From Hymenobacter amundsenii (GTDB lineage Bacteria; Bacteroidota; Bacteroidia; Cytophagales; Hymenobacteraceae): a DNA stretch of 64,000 nt. The DNA lies in NCBI RefSeq assembly GCF_002204745.1, contig NZ_NIRR01000004.1, positions 1-64,000 of the forward strand. The letters are read 5' to 3'. This document shows, one piece after another, positions 1-8,497 of this stretch. The stretch's first letter is position 1. Every line of letters starts with the position of its first letter. The translations under genes and the position numbers were made by a program. The notes below the pieces were generated by a model. The model was given only the letters and a program-made list of their open reading frames with translations. It made no database searches and was not told the DNA's origin.

Positions 1-47
<47 letters not shown>

Positions 48-361
48 ATAAATTACTACACTATGCCGAAGCATAGCTGATGTCAAGTGCTGATCCGACT
101 CGATTTTCATTTGACGAGCTTTAGTGGGCTCCTCCCATGATTCGCTTTGTTGTCATCTTACCTCAATCAGGTAACGGAGCTTCTGGTTTCACTAGCTGTT
201 TCCCGAAGGAAGCCAGCAGCGAAGCAGGTGCTTCGTTACTCGTTTTGTTTTTTCCAGTCATTCAAAGAACGTGTGCCGATGCCCCGTTGGGCGTCTGCAG
301 TGGACTACTCTAAAAGAGTAGTCGGTGGTTGTTTTTAGCCCCTTCCGGTTGAAGCGGGTTG

Positions 362-391
362 CAAAGGTAAACAGCTTTTCTCAGCTTGCAA
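362..391 (-). promoter_or_regulatory. rRNA operon promoter, proximal copy
   Basis: On the minus strand a TTG (391-389) is followed after 19 nt by TACCTTTG (369-362). This matches the Bacteroidota housekeeping sigma consensus (TTG at -33, TAnnTTTG at -7). The initial transcribed region runs CAACCCGCTTCAACCGGAAG and is shared with the next copy. It is the closest of four such promoters to the 16S gene, leaving a leader of about 310 nt. Confidence 0.8.
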
Positions 392-464
392 GGAAAAGAA
401 GGAAACTTTTTTTTGAAGCGCTTCTCGTTTCGCGGCTGTTTCCCCTTCCGGTTGAAGCGGGTTG

Positions 465-494
465 CAAAGGTACACAGCTTTTCGCTTTTTCCAA
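465..494 (-). promoter_or_regulatory. rRNA operon promoter, second copy
   Basis: TTG (494-492), 19 nt, TACCTTTG (472-465) on the minus strand. It has the same spacing and the same ~23-nt downstream sequence as the copy at 362-391, so the two are a tandem duplication of promoter plus initial transcribed region. Confidence 0.8.
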
Positions 495-660
495 GAACCG
501 AAGCAGAAAATTTTATTTTTCTTTTCGGTGTCCTCAGCGCTTCCTGTGTTGTTTTCCCACTTATTATAGGGAAACAACGAGGTAACCACTGGTTGCACTT
601 TTTCAAGGATGCTGTTCGAAAGAACGGCGGGTGAAAAGCGCTTCCGGTTGAAGCGGGGTG

Positions 661-692
661 CAAAGGTAGCATACTGGGTTTCTACTTTGCAA
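661..692 (-). promoter_or_regulatory. rRNA operon promoter, third copy
   Basis: TTG (692-690), 21 nt, TACCTTTG (668-661) on the minus strand. The downstream sequence is again nearly the same as in the two proximal copies (GCTTCAACCGGAAG retained). Confidence 0.75.
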
Positions 693-766
693 CTCCGGAG
701 CAAAAAACTTTTTCAAGTCCTGGCTGCCGTAGCGGCCGGTCCCTTCCGCGTTTCGGATTGGGAGTG

Positions 767-797
767 CAAAAGTGCGGCATCTATCCCGCTTTTGCAA
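767..797 (-). promoter_or_regulatory. rRNA operon promoter, distal degenerate copy
   Basis: TTG (797-795), 20 nt, CACTTTTG (774-767) on the minus strand. The first base of the -7 box deviates from TAnnTTTG and the downstream repeat is mostly lost, so this copy is weaker or decayed. No gene is visible elsewhere between 48 and 927; the short open frames here overlap the promoters and look fortuitous. Confidence 0.5.
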
Positions 798-927
798 GCT
801 AGAAAGAGAAGTAGTTTATGAACTAAGCCAGTCGTAGTTTCGAGCAGGCTGTATTATAACCTTTTAGCATCCTGAATAAGTTCGCATCAGCTCTGATTTT
901 TCTTCTTGTACTTCGATAAAGCGCAAA

Positions 928-960
928 GAAACCTGGATTACAAGTCGTAATCCAGGTTTC
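928..960 (-). terminator. purA transcription terminator
   Basis: A perfect 14-bp stem (928-941 with 947-960) and a 5-nt loop lie just past the purA stop codon. On the minus strand the stem is followed by a short T-rich stretch. It separates the purA operon from the rRNA promoters. Confidence 0.75.
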
Positions 961-984
961 GGGGAGGTTAAAATACCTTGCCTA

Positions 985-2256
985 TTATGCCATGTGCAAC
1001 GTGCTTACCCGGTCGGGGCCGACACTAACAATGCTTATAGGTACTTCCAGATGCTGCTCGAGAAAGTGAACATAGTCCTTAAGTTCCTGGGGAAGGGCCT
1101 GCGGATCGGTTATTTCCTGAAGATTGGTGCGCCAGCCGGGCAGACTTTCGTACACCGGCGTTAGCTTTTCCAAGTCGCCGTGGTCGGGCATGTGGTCAGT
1201 TTTATCACCGTTAGGCATCTGATAATGCGTACAGACCCGGATTTCATCGAATTCATCCAGCACATCGGCCTTCATGAGATGGATTTCGGTGACACCGTTC
1301 AGCATGATGCTGTAGCGTAAGGCCGGCAAATCAATCCAGCCGCAACGGCGCGGGCGGCCGGTAGTGGAGCCGAACTCGCGGCCGGCCTGGCGGATCTGCT
1401 CCCCTACCTCATCGTGCAGCTCGGTGGGAAAAGGCCCGCTGCCCACCCGGGTACAATAAGCTTTGCTGATTCCGTACACTTTATCGATGTGGCGCGGGGC
1501 AATACCTAAACCGGTGCAGGCACCGGCAACAATGGTACTCGACGATGTGACGTAAGGATAGGTACCGAAGTCGATATCGAGCATGGAGCCTTGAGCACCT
1601 TCGGCCAACACATTTTTACCTTGGCGGAGCAGGTCATTCAACAGATACTCTGTGTCGGTGAGTTGGAGGGTGCTCAGGAATTCGACGGCGGAAAAGAAAT
1701 CGGCCTCGAATTCTTCAATTTCGAGGCCGCGGCCGTGGAATTCAGCAATCGTGGTATGGCGGGATACAGCCTCTTGGTAACGTTCTTGGAAGTCGGGCAG
1801 CAGGATGTCACCGACGCGCAGGCCGGTGCGGCCAATCTTATCTTGGTACGTGGGACCAATACCCTTCAACGTCGAGCCAATTTTGCTACCGCCACGGGCT
1901 TCTTCGCTAATGCGGTCGAGGGCGCGGTGCGAGGGCAGAATCAGCTGGGCTTTGCGGGAGATGTAGAGGTTCTGGCCCCAGTTCACGCCCCGGTCGGTGA
2001 GTTTCTTGAGCTCCTGACGGAATACTACGGGGTCGAGCACTACGCCATTACCGACTACATTAATGATGTGGGGGTGGAAAATACCCGAAGGCACCTGATG
2101 CAACACATGCTTGGTACCATCGAAGGTGAGGGTGTGACCGGCATTGGGACCACCCTGGAATCGGGCTACTACATCGTAGGTGGGGGCCAATACATCGACA
2201 ATCTTGCCTTTGCCTTCGTCGCCCCACTGTAGGCCTACTAGTACATCAACGGGCAT
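985..2256 (-). CDS. purA: Adenylosuccinate synthetase
   Basis: Catalyses GTP-dependent ligation of IMP and aspartate to adenylosuccinate, the first committed step to AMP, in the cytoplasm. The 423-residue protein has the usual length. It shows the N-terminal phosphate loop GDEGKGK (12-18), the GHT motif (40-42) with the catalytic His, and the Arg/Gly-rich STTGRPRRCGW segment further on. Its ATG overlaps the stop of the upstream STAS gene by one base (TAATG on the minus strand), so translation is probably coupled. It is the last gene of the fur, STAS, purA operon and is followed by a strong hairpin. Confidence 0.98.
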   Translation of the reverse strand: MPVDVLVGLQWGDEGKGKIVDVLAPTYDVVARFQGGPNAGHTLTFDGTKHVLHQVPSGIFHPHIINVVGNGVVLDPVVFRQELKKLTDRGVNWGQNLYISRKAQLILPSHRALDRISEEARGGSKIGSTLKGIGPTYQDKIGRTGLRVGDILLPDFQERYQEAVSRHTTIAEFHGRGLEIEEFEADFFSAVEFLSTLQLTDTEYLLNDLLRQGKNVLAEGAQGSMLDIDFGTYPYVTSSSTIVAGACTGLGIAPRHIDKVYGISKAYCTRVGSGPFPTELHDEVGEQIRQAGREFGSTTGRPRRCGWIDLPALRYSIMLNGVTEIHLMKADVLDEFDEIRVCTHYQMPNGDKTDHMPDHGDLEKLTPVYESLPGWRTNLQEITDPQALPQELKDYVHFLEQHLEVPISIVSVGPDRVSTLHMA

Positions 2257-2600
2257 TACGCGGTTTTTAGGAGTTGAGCGGCCGCCGTTTCGTCGTCGGC
2301 CACGGAAAAAATAGCGTTCAGCTTGGTCAGCGCCAACATTTTGCGCGGATGGTCGGCAGGATTTACCAGCACTAGCTCACCGCCACGGCTGCGAAACTTG
2401 GTGAGCAGCGACACGAGAACCCCGATGCCTGTGCTGTTGATGTAGCGGATACCCGACAGGTCGACGGCGCAATGGAGCAGTTCTTCACCGAGGTGTTGGT
2501 CGACGCTCTGAAGCAGTTGTTGCGTATCGGGGCTGCCGATCAGGTCGCCGGAGAGGCGCACGAAGAGAATGCCGTCCTGGACGGCGGAATCAGTTTTCAT
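2256..2600 (-). CDS. STAS-domain protein, anti-sigma factor antagonist type
   Basis: A 114-residue protein that is essentially one STAS domain. The segment VDLSGIRYINSTGIGVL (46-62) matches the SpoIIAA signature, with Ser56 at the position phosphorylated in SpoIIAA-type antagonists. Such proteins bind an anti-sigma kinase or act in partner-switching and stress signalling; no kinase partner is seen in the window, so the role is inference. A longer frame reaches 2648, but the ATG at 2600 gives the domain its normal start. The gene overlaps the end of fur by 11 bp and the start of purA by 1 bp. Confidence 0.85.
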   Translation of the reverse strand: MKTDSAVQDGILFVRLSGDLIGSPDTQQLLQSVDQHLGEELLHCAVDLSGIRYINSTGIGVLVSLLTKFRSRGGELVLVNPADHPRKMLALTKLNAIFSVADDETAAAQLLKTA

Positions 2601-3084
2601 TCGGTTGGAGGGCGGCGGCTTTGGCGCGGCAGTCGCCGCACACGCCATAAAGGTTCAAAGAGTGATGCAAGATATGGAAGTTGAGCAACTCCCCGACCAT
2701 CGTCTGGATGCCATGGATGCGTGGGTCGCAGAACTCGACCACTTTGTGGCACTCGGTGCAGATGACGTGGTCGTGCTGACGGTAACCGTAACTCTTTTCG
2801 TATTGCGCTAAGTTGCGCCCAAATTGATGGCGGCTTACTAAGCCGTGCTCGACTAGTAGGTCCAGTGTGTTGTAAACCGTAGCCCGGCTTACCTGCAAGC
2901 CTTGCTCCTTCATGCCGGCATAGAGCTGTTCAACATCGAAGTGGCCAGTACGGGAGTATATTTCCTCCAGAATGGCGTAGCGCTCCGATGTTTTGCGCAG
3001 CCCTTTATTTTCGAGGTAGGCCGTGAAAATCTTCTTCACCTCCTCGTACTTTTCCTTATCGAGATGCTTCGTTGAAACTGCCAT
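2590..3084 (-). CDS. fur: Fur-family transcriptional regulator
   Basis: A 164-residue metal- or peroxide-responsive repressor. An N-terminal winged helix (about 25-95, including the ATVYNTLDLL recognition region) precedes a dimerization and metal domain with HDHVICTECHKVVEFCDPRI and a C-terminal CGDC pair. The two CxxC motifs indicate a structural zinc site. Whether it senses iron, zinc or peroxide cannot be read from the sequence. It is the first gene of an overlapping operon with the STAS gene and purA. Confidence 0.93.
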   Translation of the reverse strand: MAVSTKHLDKEKYEEVKKIFTAYLENKGLRKTSERYAILEEIYSRTGHFDVEQLYAGMKEQGLQVSRATVYNTLDLLVEHGLVSRHQFGRNLAQYEKSYGYRQHDHVICTECHKVVEFCDPRIHGIQTMVGELLNFHILHHSLNLYGVCGDCRAKAAALQPNEN

Positions 3085-3293
3085 TTAAGGGGCCTTATAT
3101 ATAAGGAGTAGAAAACGTCCGTAAAGCAGCTCCCGCCCACCTGACAAAGGGCTCAGGAATTCGCTAACGAGGCTTTTTTTTGGACTGTTATATACTCGCG
3201 GTTTTGAGGAGTACTTTTTAGAGCCTTTGCATGATTATCGATTTAGACAATCATGTCAACACTCAGAGAAACGCCATTGCGCCTCACCCATAG

Positions 3294-5501
3294 TCAGGAG
3301 TCGAATCTATCGACAGCAAGCACGCCAGCCACCCGACTCAAGCGCTGAATGAGGCGGTCGAGGTGGGCGGTGTCATTCACAAAAACCATGATCTGACCAT
3401 CGAAGATACCATCGTTCGAGTCCATCGTAATAGAGCGCATGTTCACTTTAAGGCTGGTGCTGATGATGCGCGTGACGTCGTTAACGAGGCCCACCCGGTC
3501 GGACCCCTTAATGCGGATACCAGCCAGAAAGGCCAACTCCAGTTGTTCGGTCCATTTGGCCCGTACAATGCGGTTGCCGAAGTTCGACATCATCTGCACC
3601 GCTTTGGGACAAGAGGTGCGGTGGATGTCAATGCCCTTATCGGTTTCGAAGCCGAACACATCGTCGCCGGGGATGGGGTTGCAACAGGGTGCAATGGTAT
3701 AGTCGAACTTGTCGGTTCGCTCGCCGATGACCAGCATATTAGCATTCACGCCGCGTACTTTTTGCACCTCATGGTCGAAGGCGCGGGGCTCCAGCCGGGA
3801 GGGCAACCGTGGCGATTCGGCAGTGGCGTCAAAGACACTCTGCACGATTTCGCGGCCGTCGAGCTGGCCTAGCGCAATTCGATAGAAGAACTCGGATAGC
3901 GTGCTAATGTTGAAATGAGCAAGCAACCGGTTTAGGTTCTCCTGGTTGAGCTCCACCCCGAGCAGCTCCAGCCGTTTCTCTACCAGAAAGCGGCCGTCTT
4001 CAGACTTGGCTTTGCGGTCGTCGCGGAGCCAGTCTTTGATGCGGGTGCGGGCCTTGGAAGTGGTTACATACTGCAACCATTCCTCGGTGGGCTTCTGCTT
4101 TTGCGAGGTCAGAATCTCAACCTGGTCGCCGTTGCGCAACTGGTAGCTGAGGGGTTGCAGCTTCTGGTTGACCTTGGCCCCAAGGCATTGCATGCCGATT
4201 TGGGAGTGAATTTCAAAGGCGAAGTCCAGCGCCGTGGCCTTATCGGGCAGAATGATGAGCTTGCCCTTGGGGGTAAAGGCATACACTTCCTTCACGAACA
4301 GGTTCTGGCGGAACTCGTCCATGAATTCGAGGGCGCTGGAGTTGTTGGTTTCCAGCATCTCGCGCACTTTATTGATCCAAGCTTCCAGCGTCGATTCGGG
4401 CTGGGGCGTACCGGTTTCCTTGTACTTCCAGTGAGCGGCGTAGCCCTTCTCGGCAATATCATCCATGCGGCGGCTCCGGATCTGCACCTCCACCCACTGG
4501 CCAGTGCGCGACATAACGGTGGTGTGCAGGCTCTCGTAGCCGTTGGCCTTGGGCGTACTCACCCAGTCGCGCAGGCGGTCGGGGTTGGGCTGGTAGAAAT
4601 CGGTGACGATACTGTATACCTGCCAGCAGGCGGCCTTCTCCTGTTCCGGCGGCACGTCTAGAATCACGCGGACGGCAAACAAGTCGTACACCTCATCGAA
4701 GGTGATGTTCTGCTTGCGCATCTTTTTAAGGATGGAATAGATGCTTTTGGGCCGGCCTTTCACTTCGTAGGCAAAGCCCTGGGCCTTGAGTTCTTCGTCA
4801 ATAGGCTGCACGAACTCCTTGATAAAGCGGTTGCGCGCCGTGCGGGTCTGCCGCACCTGCACCGCCAGCTCCTGGTACACTTCCGTATCGGTGTACTTCA
4901 AATGGAGGTCTTCCAGCTCCGTTTTAATAGCATAGAGGCCCAGCCGGTGAGCTAATGGAGCATAGAGATAGATAGTCTCGGACGAGATTTTGAGCTGCTT
5001 ATGCCGGGGCATCGACTCCAGGGTCCGCATGTTGTGCAGGCGGTCGGCGAGCTTGATAAGAATTACGCGCACGTCGTCGGAGAGCGTGAGCAGCATTTTG
5101 CGGAAGTTCTCGGCCTGCTCGGAGGTGCCGTAATCGAACACGCCCGAGATTTTGGTGAGCCCGTCGACAATGCGGGCCACCTTGGGGCCGAACTCGCGCT
5201 CTACGTCGGCCACTTCCCAGGGCGTATCCTCCACCACATCATGCAGCAGGGCTGCTACAATGCTGGTAGTGCCGAGGCCAATTTCCTCCACCACAATCTG
5301 GGCAACGGCCAACGGATGCATAATATAAGGCTCGCCCGATTTGCGGCGCATCTCCTTGTGCGCTTCCAGGGAAGTATTGAAGGCCTTCTTGATAAGCTTG
5401 GCGTCGCCGGGCTTGAGGGAGGGTTTGGCGGTGCGGAGCAGGCGGCGGTATTGGCGCAGGATTTCCTGGCGTTCTACTTCGGGGTCGATAACGGTGGACA
5501 T
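3294..5501 (-). CDS. rel: Bifunctional (p)ppGpp synthetase/hydrolase
   Basis: Makes and degrades the stringent-response alarmone. Domains in the 735-residue protein: HD hydrolase with HDVVED (87-92); RelA/SpoT synthetase with TPKANGYESLHTT and EVQIRS; TGS domain with the AFTPKG start; C-terminal ACT domain. Both the hydrolase HD residues and the synthetase motifs are present, so it should be bifunctional. The frame extends upstream to 5621, but that extension is a poorly conserved hydrophobic stretch; the ATG at 5501 (MSTVIDPEVE) is the likely start. The annotation as Rel rather than SpoT is by general family. Confidence 0.96.
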   Translation of the reverse strand: MSTVIDPEVERQEILRQYRRLLRTAKPSLKPGDAKLIKKAFNTSLEAHKEMRRKSGEPYIMHPLAVAQIVVEEIGLGTTSIVAALLHDVVEDTPWEVADVEREFGPKVARIVDGLTKISGVFDYGTSEQAENFRKMLLTLSDDVRVILIKLADRLHNMRTLESMPRHKQLKISSETIYLYAPLAHRLGLYAIKTELEDLHLKYTDTEVYQELAVQVRQTRTARNRFIKEFVQPIDEELKAQGFAYEVKGRPKSIYSILKKMRKQNITFDEVYDLFAVRVILDVPPEQEKAACWQVYSIVTDFYQPNPDRLRDWVSTPKANGYESLHTTVMSRTGQWVEVQIRSRRMDDIAEKGYAAHWKYKETGTPQPESTLEAWINKVREMLETNNSSALEFMDEFRQNLFVKEVYAFTPKGKLIILPDKATALDFAFEIHSQIGMQCLGAKVNQKLQPLSYQLRNGDQVEILTSQKQKPTEEWLQYVTTSKARTRIKDWLRDDRKAKSEDGRFLVEKRLELLGVELNQENLNRLLAHFNISTLSEFFYRIALGQLDGREIVQSVFDATAESPRLPSRLEPRAFDHEVQKVRGVNANMLVIGERTDKFDYTIAPCCNPIPGDDVFGFETDKGIDIHRTSCPKAVQMMSNFGNRIVRAKWTEQLELAFLAGIRIKGSDRVGLVNDVTRIISTSLKVNMRSITMDSNDGIFDGQIMVFVNDTAHLDRLIQRLSRVAGVLAVDRFDS

Positions 5502-5761
5502 GGCAGGCAGGCGGCACCCGATGGTGCCCAAAAGAGCGAGTAGCGAAGGTACGACACCAAGCCGGACGCATTCCATTAAAAGTAACAAGAACAAGGCGCA
5601 CTTGGTGCGGGAAAGCCGCAATGCGCAGCTTATACGGCGCGCATCAGGCCCTGAGGCTCCCTGAAGTACTCTTGGGCAATAAAACGCACGACGGAAGCGG
5701 TGCGCAACGACTCTTCATAATGGCTGCGCAACAGTTTAGCAACAGGTTGTTGCGAAAGACG
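5502..5761. other. Intergenic region between rel and tRNA-Leu
   Basis: Divergent spacer. Open frames cross it on both strands but resemble no family and run through the tRNA, so no gene is called. Nothing recognisable was found apart from the tRNA promoter at its right end. Confidence 0.5.
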
Positions 5762-5792
5762 TTGGTTTTGTAAAGAGGCTTGCGTAGTTTTG
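5762..5792 (+). promoter_or_regulatory. tRNA-Leu promoter
   Basis: TTG (5762-5764), 20 nt, TAGTTTTG (5785-5792): a full Bacteroidota consensus promoter 27 nt before the tRNA. Confidence 0.8.
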
Positions 5793-5819
5793 CGCCCCCG
5801 AGGTTAATGACCTCGCGAC

Positions 5820-5901
5820 GCGGATGTGGCGAAATTGGTAGACGTGCCAGACTTAGGATCTGGTGCCGCAAGGCGTGTGGGTTCGAGTCCCTCCATCCGC
5901 A
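5820..5901 (+). tRNA. tRNA-Leu (anticodon UAG)
   Basis: The acceptor arms GCGGATG (5820-5826) and CATCCGC (5894-5900) pair fully. The anticodon arm CCAGA-CTTAGGA-TCTGG gives anticodon UAG. A long variable arm (TGCCGCAAGGCGT) marks a class II leucine tRNA, and the T-loop GTTCGAGTC is canonical. The 3' CCA is not encoded (ACA follows), so it must be added enzymatically. Confidence 0.96.
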
Positions 5902-5935
5902 CAAAGTGGGTTTCAGCTTGGCTGAAATCATTTTT

Positions 5936-5970
5936 AAACCCTCAACCCACCCGTTGGGGGTTTCTTTTTT
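5936..5970 (+). terminator. Terminator after tRNA-Leu
   Basis: An 11-bp stem (5936-5946 with 5953-5963, one G-T pair) is followed by TTTCTTTTTT. It separates the tRNA from trigger factor. Confidence 0.8.
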
Positions 5971-6006
5971 AGGCCCCAACGTAGCACTTTTAACCGACCC
6001 ATCACT

Positions 6007-7335
6007 TTGGACATTACCCTCGACAAGCAAGACGACCAGCTTCATGCCATCCTGACAGTGAATCTCACGGAGGCCGACTACGCCCCCGCTGTGGAGAGCA
6101 AGCTGAAAGAGTACAGCAAGAAGGCCCAGATCAAGGGCTTCCGCCCGGGCAAGGTGCCCGTTACGCTCGTGCGCAAAATGTATGGTAAAGGTATTTTGGT
6201 GGACGAAATCAACGGTTTGCTGGGCAAGTCGGTGGATGAGTACATCAAGGAGAACGATATCAAAATCCTGGGCGAGCCCCTGCCGGTAGCTTCCGACATC
6301 GACTTCGATGCCCAGAAAGAATACGCTTTTCAGTTCGAGCTGGGCCTGCTACCCGATTTCGAACTGCCCGCCGACCAGGCCGTGACCGTTGACCGCCACA
6401 AAGTGAGCCTCGACGAGAACACGCTGAAAGAAACTTACGAGCAGCTGGAGCGCCAGTTTGGCGAAACCACCGAGCCCGAAGCCGCCGAAGCCGGCGATTA
6501 CCTGCTGGGCAAGTTGCGCAAGGAAGGCGAGGAAGGCGAAGGCCGCATGGTGATGCTGCCAACCAACAAGCTCCAAAACGACACTGATAAGTTTATGGGT
6601 GCCAAGCCCGAGGACGTTATTACGTTTGACTTCAAAAGCGCCTTCGGTGGCGACGCTAAAGTAATTGCTGGCTTCACTGGCATGAGCCAGGAAGAGGCTG
6701 GTTCGCTGGAAGGCCCTTACACCCTGACCGTGGAAAAGGTAGAGCGCACGACGCCCGCCGAATTCAACCAGGAGCTGTTCGATAAGGTATTCGGGAAGGA
6801 CATTGTGACGTCGAAGGAGGATTTCGACGAGAAGGTAAACTCCACCGTACTGGAGAACTACGATAGGGAGTCCGACAACCTGATGAATCGGCAGATCATC
6901 GACAAGATGTTGGAGAACGTCACCATCGAGTTGCCCCAGGAGTTCTTCAAGAAGTGGTTGCTGCGTGCCAACGAAGGTAAGCTGACGGCAGAGCAGATTG
7001 AGGAGCATTACGACGACTACGCCAAGGAGCTGAAGTGGTCGATGATCCGCAACAAAGTGGTGGAAGCCAACGAGCTGAAGGTGGCCAACGAGGAAATCGT
7101 AGACCGCACGATGCAGAAGATTCTGGGTCAGTTCAACATGGAAATGACGCCCGAGCTCGAAGAGTCGGTGCGTGGTTTCGCCGACAACTTCCTGCGTCAG
7201 GAGAACGGCAAGAACTACGTGCAGGAGTACGAAGCCATTCTGGCAGAAAAAGTACTGGAAAACCTGCGCGGCAAAGTTGTTGTTAACGACAACGAGATTA
7301 CGGCCGAGGACTTCCGCAATCAGAACGCCGGCTAA
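6007..7335 (+). CDS. tig: Trigger factor (ribosome-bound chaperone)
   Basis: Binds near the ribosomal exit tunnel and shields nascent chains. The 442-residue protein carries the ribosome-docking signature GFRPGKVP (44-51) in its N-terminal domain. A divergent central region replaces a typical FKBP domain and a helical C-terminal substrate cradle follows. The start is a TTG; the encoded MDITLDKQ matches the usual beginning of Bacteroidota trigger factors and no in-frame ATG lies near it. Gene order tig-clpP-clpX is the classical bacterial arrangement, although here each gene is followed by its own terminator. Confidence 0.95.
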   Translation: MDITLDKQDDQLHAILTVNLTEADYAPAVESKLKEYSKKAQIKGFRPGKVPVTLVRKMYGKGILVDEINGLLGKSVDEYIKENDIKILGEPLPVASDIDFDAQKEYAFQFELGLLPDFELPADQAVTVDRHKVSLDENTLKETYEQLERQFGETTEPEAAEAGDYLLGKLRKEGEEGEGRMVMLPTNKLQNDTDKFMGAKPEDVITFDFKSAFGGDAKVIAGFTGMSQEEAGSLEGPYTLTVEKVERTTPAEFNQELFDKVFGKDIVTSKEDFDEKVNSTVLENYDRESDNLMNRQIIDKMLENVTIELPQEFFKKWLLRANEGKLTAEQIEEHYDDYAKELKWSMIRNKVVEANELKVANEEIVDRTMQKILGQFNMEMTPELEESVRGFADNFLRQENGKNYVQEYEAILAEKVLENLRGKVVVNDNEITAEDFRNQNAG

Positions 7336-7372
7336 GCGCCGTCATTCTTCCGGTTTTCGAACCACCAAAACA

Positions 7373-7401
7373 AGCCCTTACTTGTCGTAGGGGCTTTTTT
7401 T
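7373..7401 (+). terminator. tig terminator
   Basis: A stem AAGCCCTTA / TAGGGGCTT is followed by TTTTTTT, just after the trigger factor gene. Confidence 0.75.
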
Positions 7402-7406
7402 ATTGA

Positions 7407-7506
7407 GAAGTTAGGAGACAGAAGTTAGGAGTTAGAATCATTCTTGCTCTTTAACAACTACTGCTTGCCTCTCAATTCTAGCTCCTAACTTCTATCTCCT
7501 AATTCC
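7407..7506. repeat. Imperfect inverted repeat, 32-bp arms, between tig and clpP
   Basis: The left arm 7407-7438 and right arm 7475-7506 are about 28/32 complementary. They are built from repeats of the motif GAAGTTAGGAG, with a 36-nt loop. The repeat ends 12 nt before the clpP ATG, so it would form a hairpin in the clpP leader if transcription starts upstream. Confidence 0.75.
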
Positions 7507-7518
7507 TTTTTTCTCTCC

Positions 7519-8229
7519 ATGCTGAATAAACAAGAGTTCCGCAAGTTCGCCGTGAAAGGCCAGGGCCTGAATGGCCTGGGCGTTGACCAATACCTAAGCC
7601 ACGTGGAAGGCCAAGTGCGCAATGGCATGATGATGCCTTCCAACATGACCCGCTCGGTAATTGAGGAGCGCCCGACGCGCTTCGCCGAAATCGACGTTTT
7701 CTCCCGCCTCATCATGGACCGCATCGTGTTCCTGGGTACGGCCGTAGACGATTATGTGGCCAACATCCTGACGGCGCAAATGCTGTTCCTGGAGTCGGTT
7801 GATGCCAAGAAGGACATTCTGCTTTACATCAACTCGCCCGGTGGTTCGGTGTATGCCGGCCTCGGTATTTACGACACCATGCAGTATGTGAACCCCGACG
7901 TGGCCACGATCTGTACTGGCCTGGCGGCCTCGATGGGCGCCGTACTGCTGGCCGGTGGTGCCAAGGGCAAGCGTTCGGCTCTCCCCCACGCCCGCGTGAT
8001 GATTCACCAGCCTTCGGGTGGTGCGCAAGGTCAGTCGTCGGATATCGAAATTACGGCCCGTGAGATTCTCAAGCTCAAGAAGGAGCTGTACGACATTCTG
8101 GCCGACCATACGGGCAAAACCTACCAGGAAATTCACGACAACTCCGACCGCGACTACTGGATGCGGGCTGATGAGGCCAAAGAATACGGCCTGATTGACG
8201 AGGTGCTCGAAAAGAAGAAAGCCGAGTAA
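7519..8229 (+). CDS. clpP: ATP-dependent Clp protease proteolytic subunit
   Basis: Serine peptidase that forms the tetradecameric chamber working with ClpX. The catalytic triad is visible: Ser138 in AASMG, His163 in MIHQPSGG, and Asp212 in SDRDYW. At 236 residues it is longer than E. coli ClpP because of an N-terminal extension of about 40 residues, common in Bacteroidota. The partner clpX follows 268 bp downstream but has its own promoter motif, and a terminator lies between them. Confidence 0.97.
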   Translation: MLNKQEFRKFAVKGQGLNGLGVDQYLSHVEGQVRNGMMMPSNMTRSVIEERPTRFAEIDVFSRLIMDRIVFLGTAVDDYVANILTAQMLFLESVDAKKDILLYINSPGGSVYAGLGIYDTMQYVNPDVATICTGLAASMGAVLLAGGAKGKRSALPHARVMIHQPSGGAQGQSSDIEITAREILKLKKELYDILADHTGKTYQEIHDNSDRDYWMRADEAKEYGLIDEVLEKKKAE

Positions 8230-8340
8230 GTGCACGGCTGAACAAGAACGGCTCAGGCTAAACGGAGCTGGAACCTGGTGCCCTTTTTCGGGAGTGGCGC
8301 CGTTTTTACAACCGTTGCTGATTCGTTCTCTATCAACTGA

Positions 8341-8379
8341 ATACCTAAAAAAGCCGCTTCGGCGGGCTTTTTTAGGTAT
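8341..8379. terminator. clpP terminator
   Basis: Perfect 15-bp stem (8341-8355 with 8365-8379), A-rich on one side and T-rich on the other, so it could work in both directions. Confidence 0.8.
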
Positions 8380-8434
8380 TATAGCGGTAACCTCAACGGC
8401 ACGTTTTTACCGCTGTTAGGCGTTGGCCTTTTCG

Positions 8435-8442
8435 TACCTTTG
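8435..8442 (+). promoter_or_regulatory. -7 box of clpX promoter
   Basis: TACCTTTG is an exact -7 consensus 55 nt before the clpX ATG. No good TTG is found at the expected distance upstream, so the -33 element is weak. Confidence 0.55.
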
Positions 8443-8497
8443 AAGTAGGGTTGGGCAAACGCCCCTCCTCTCCCCTATCCAGCGAGTTCCCTTGGCA

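Noticed and set aside
48..840. Short open frames in the rRNA upstream region
   Set aside because: They cross the tandem promoters and repeats; the repeated words explain their similar translations.
3225..3260. Possible Fur box or hairpin near ATGATTATCGATTTAGACAA
   Set aside because: Only the outer six bases (ATGATT/AATCAT) pair and the match to a Fur box is poor; no site is claimed.
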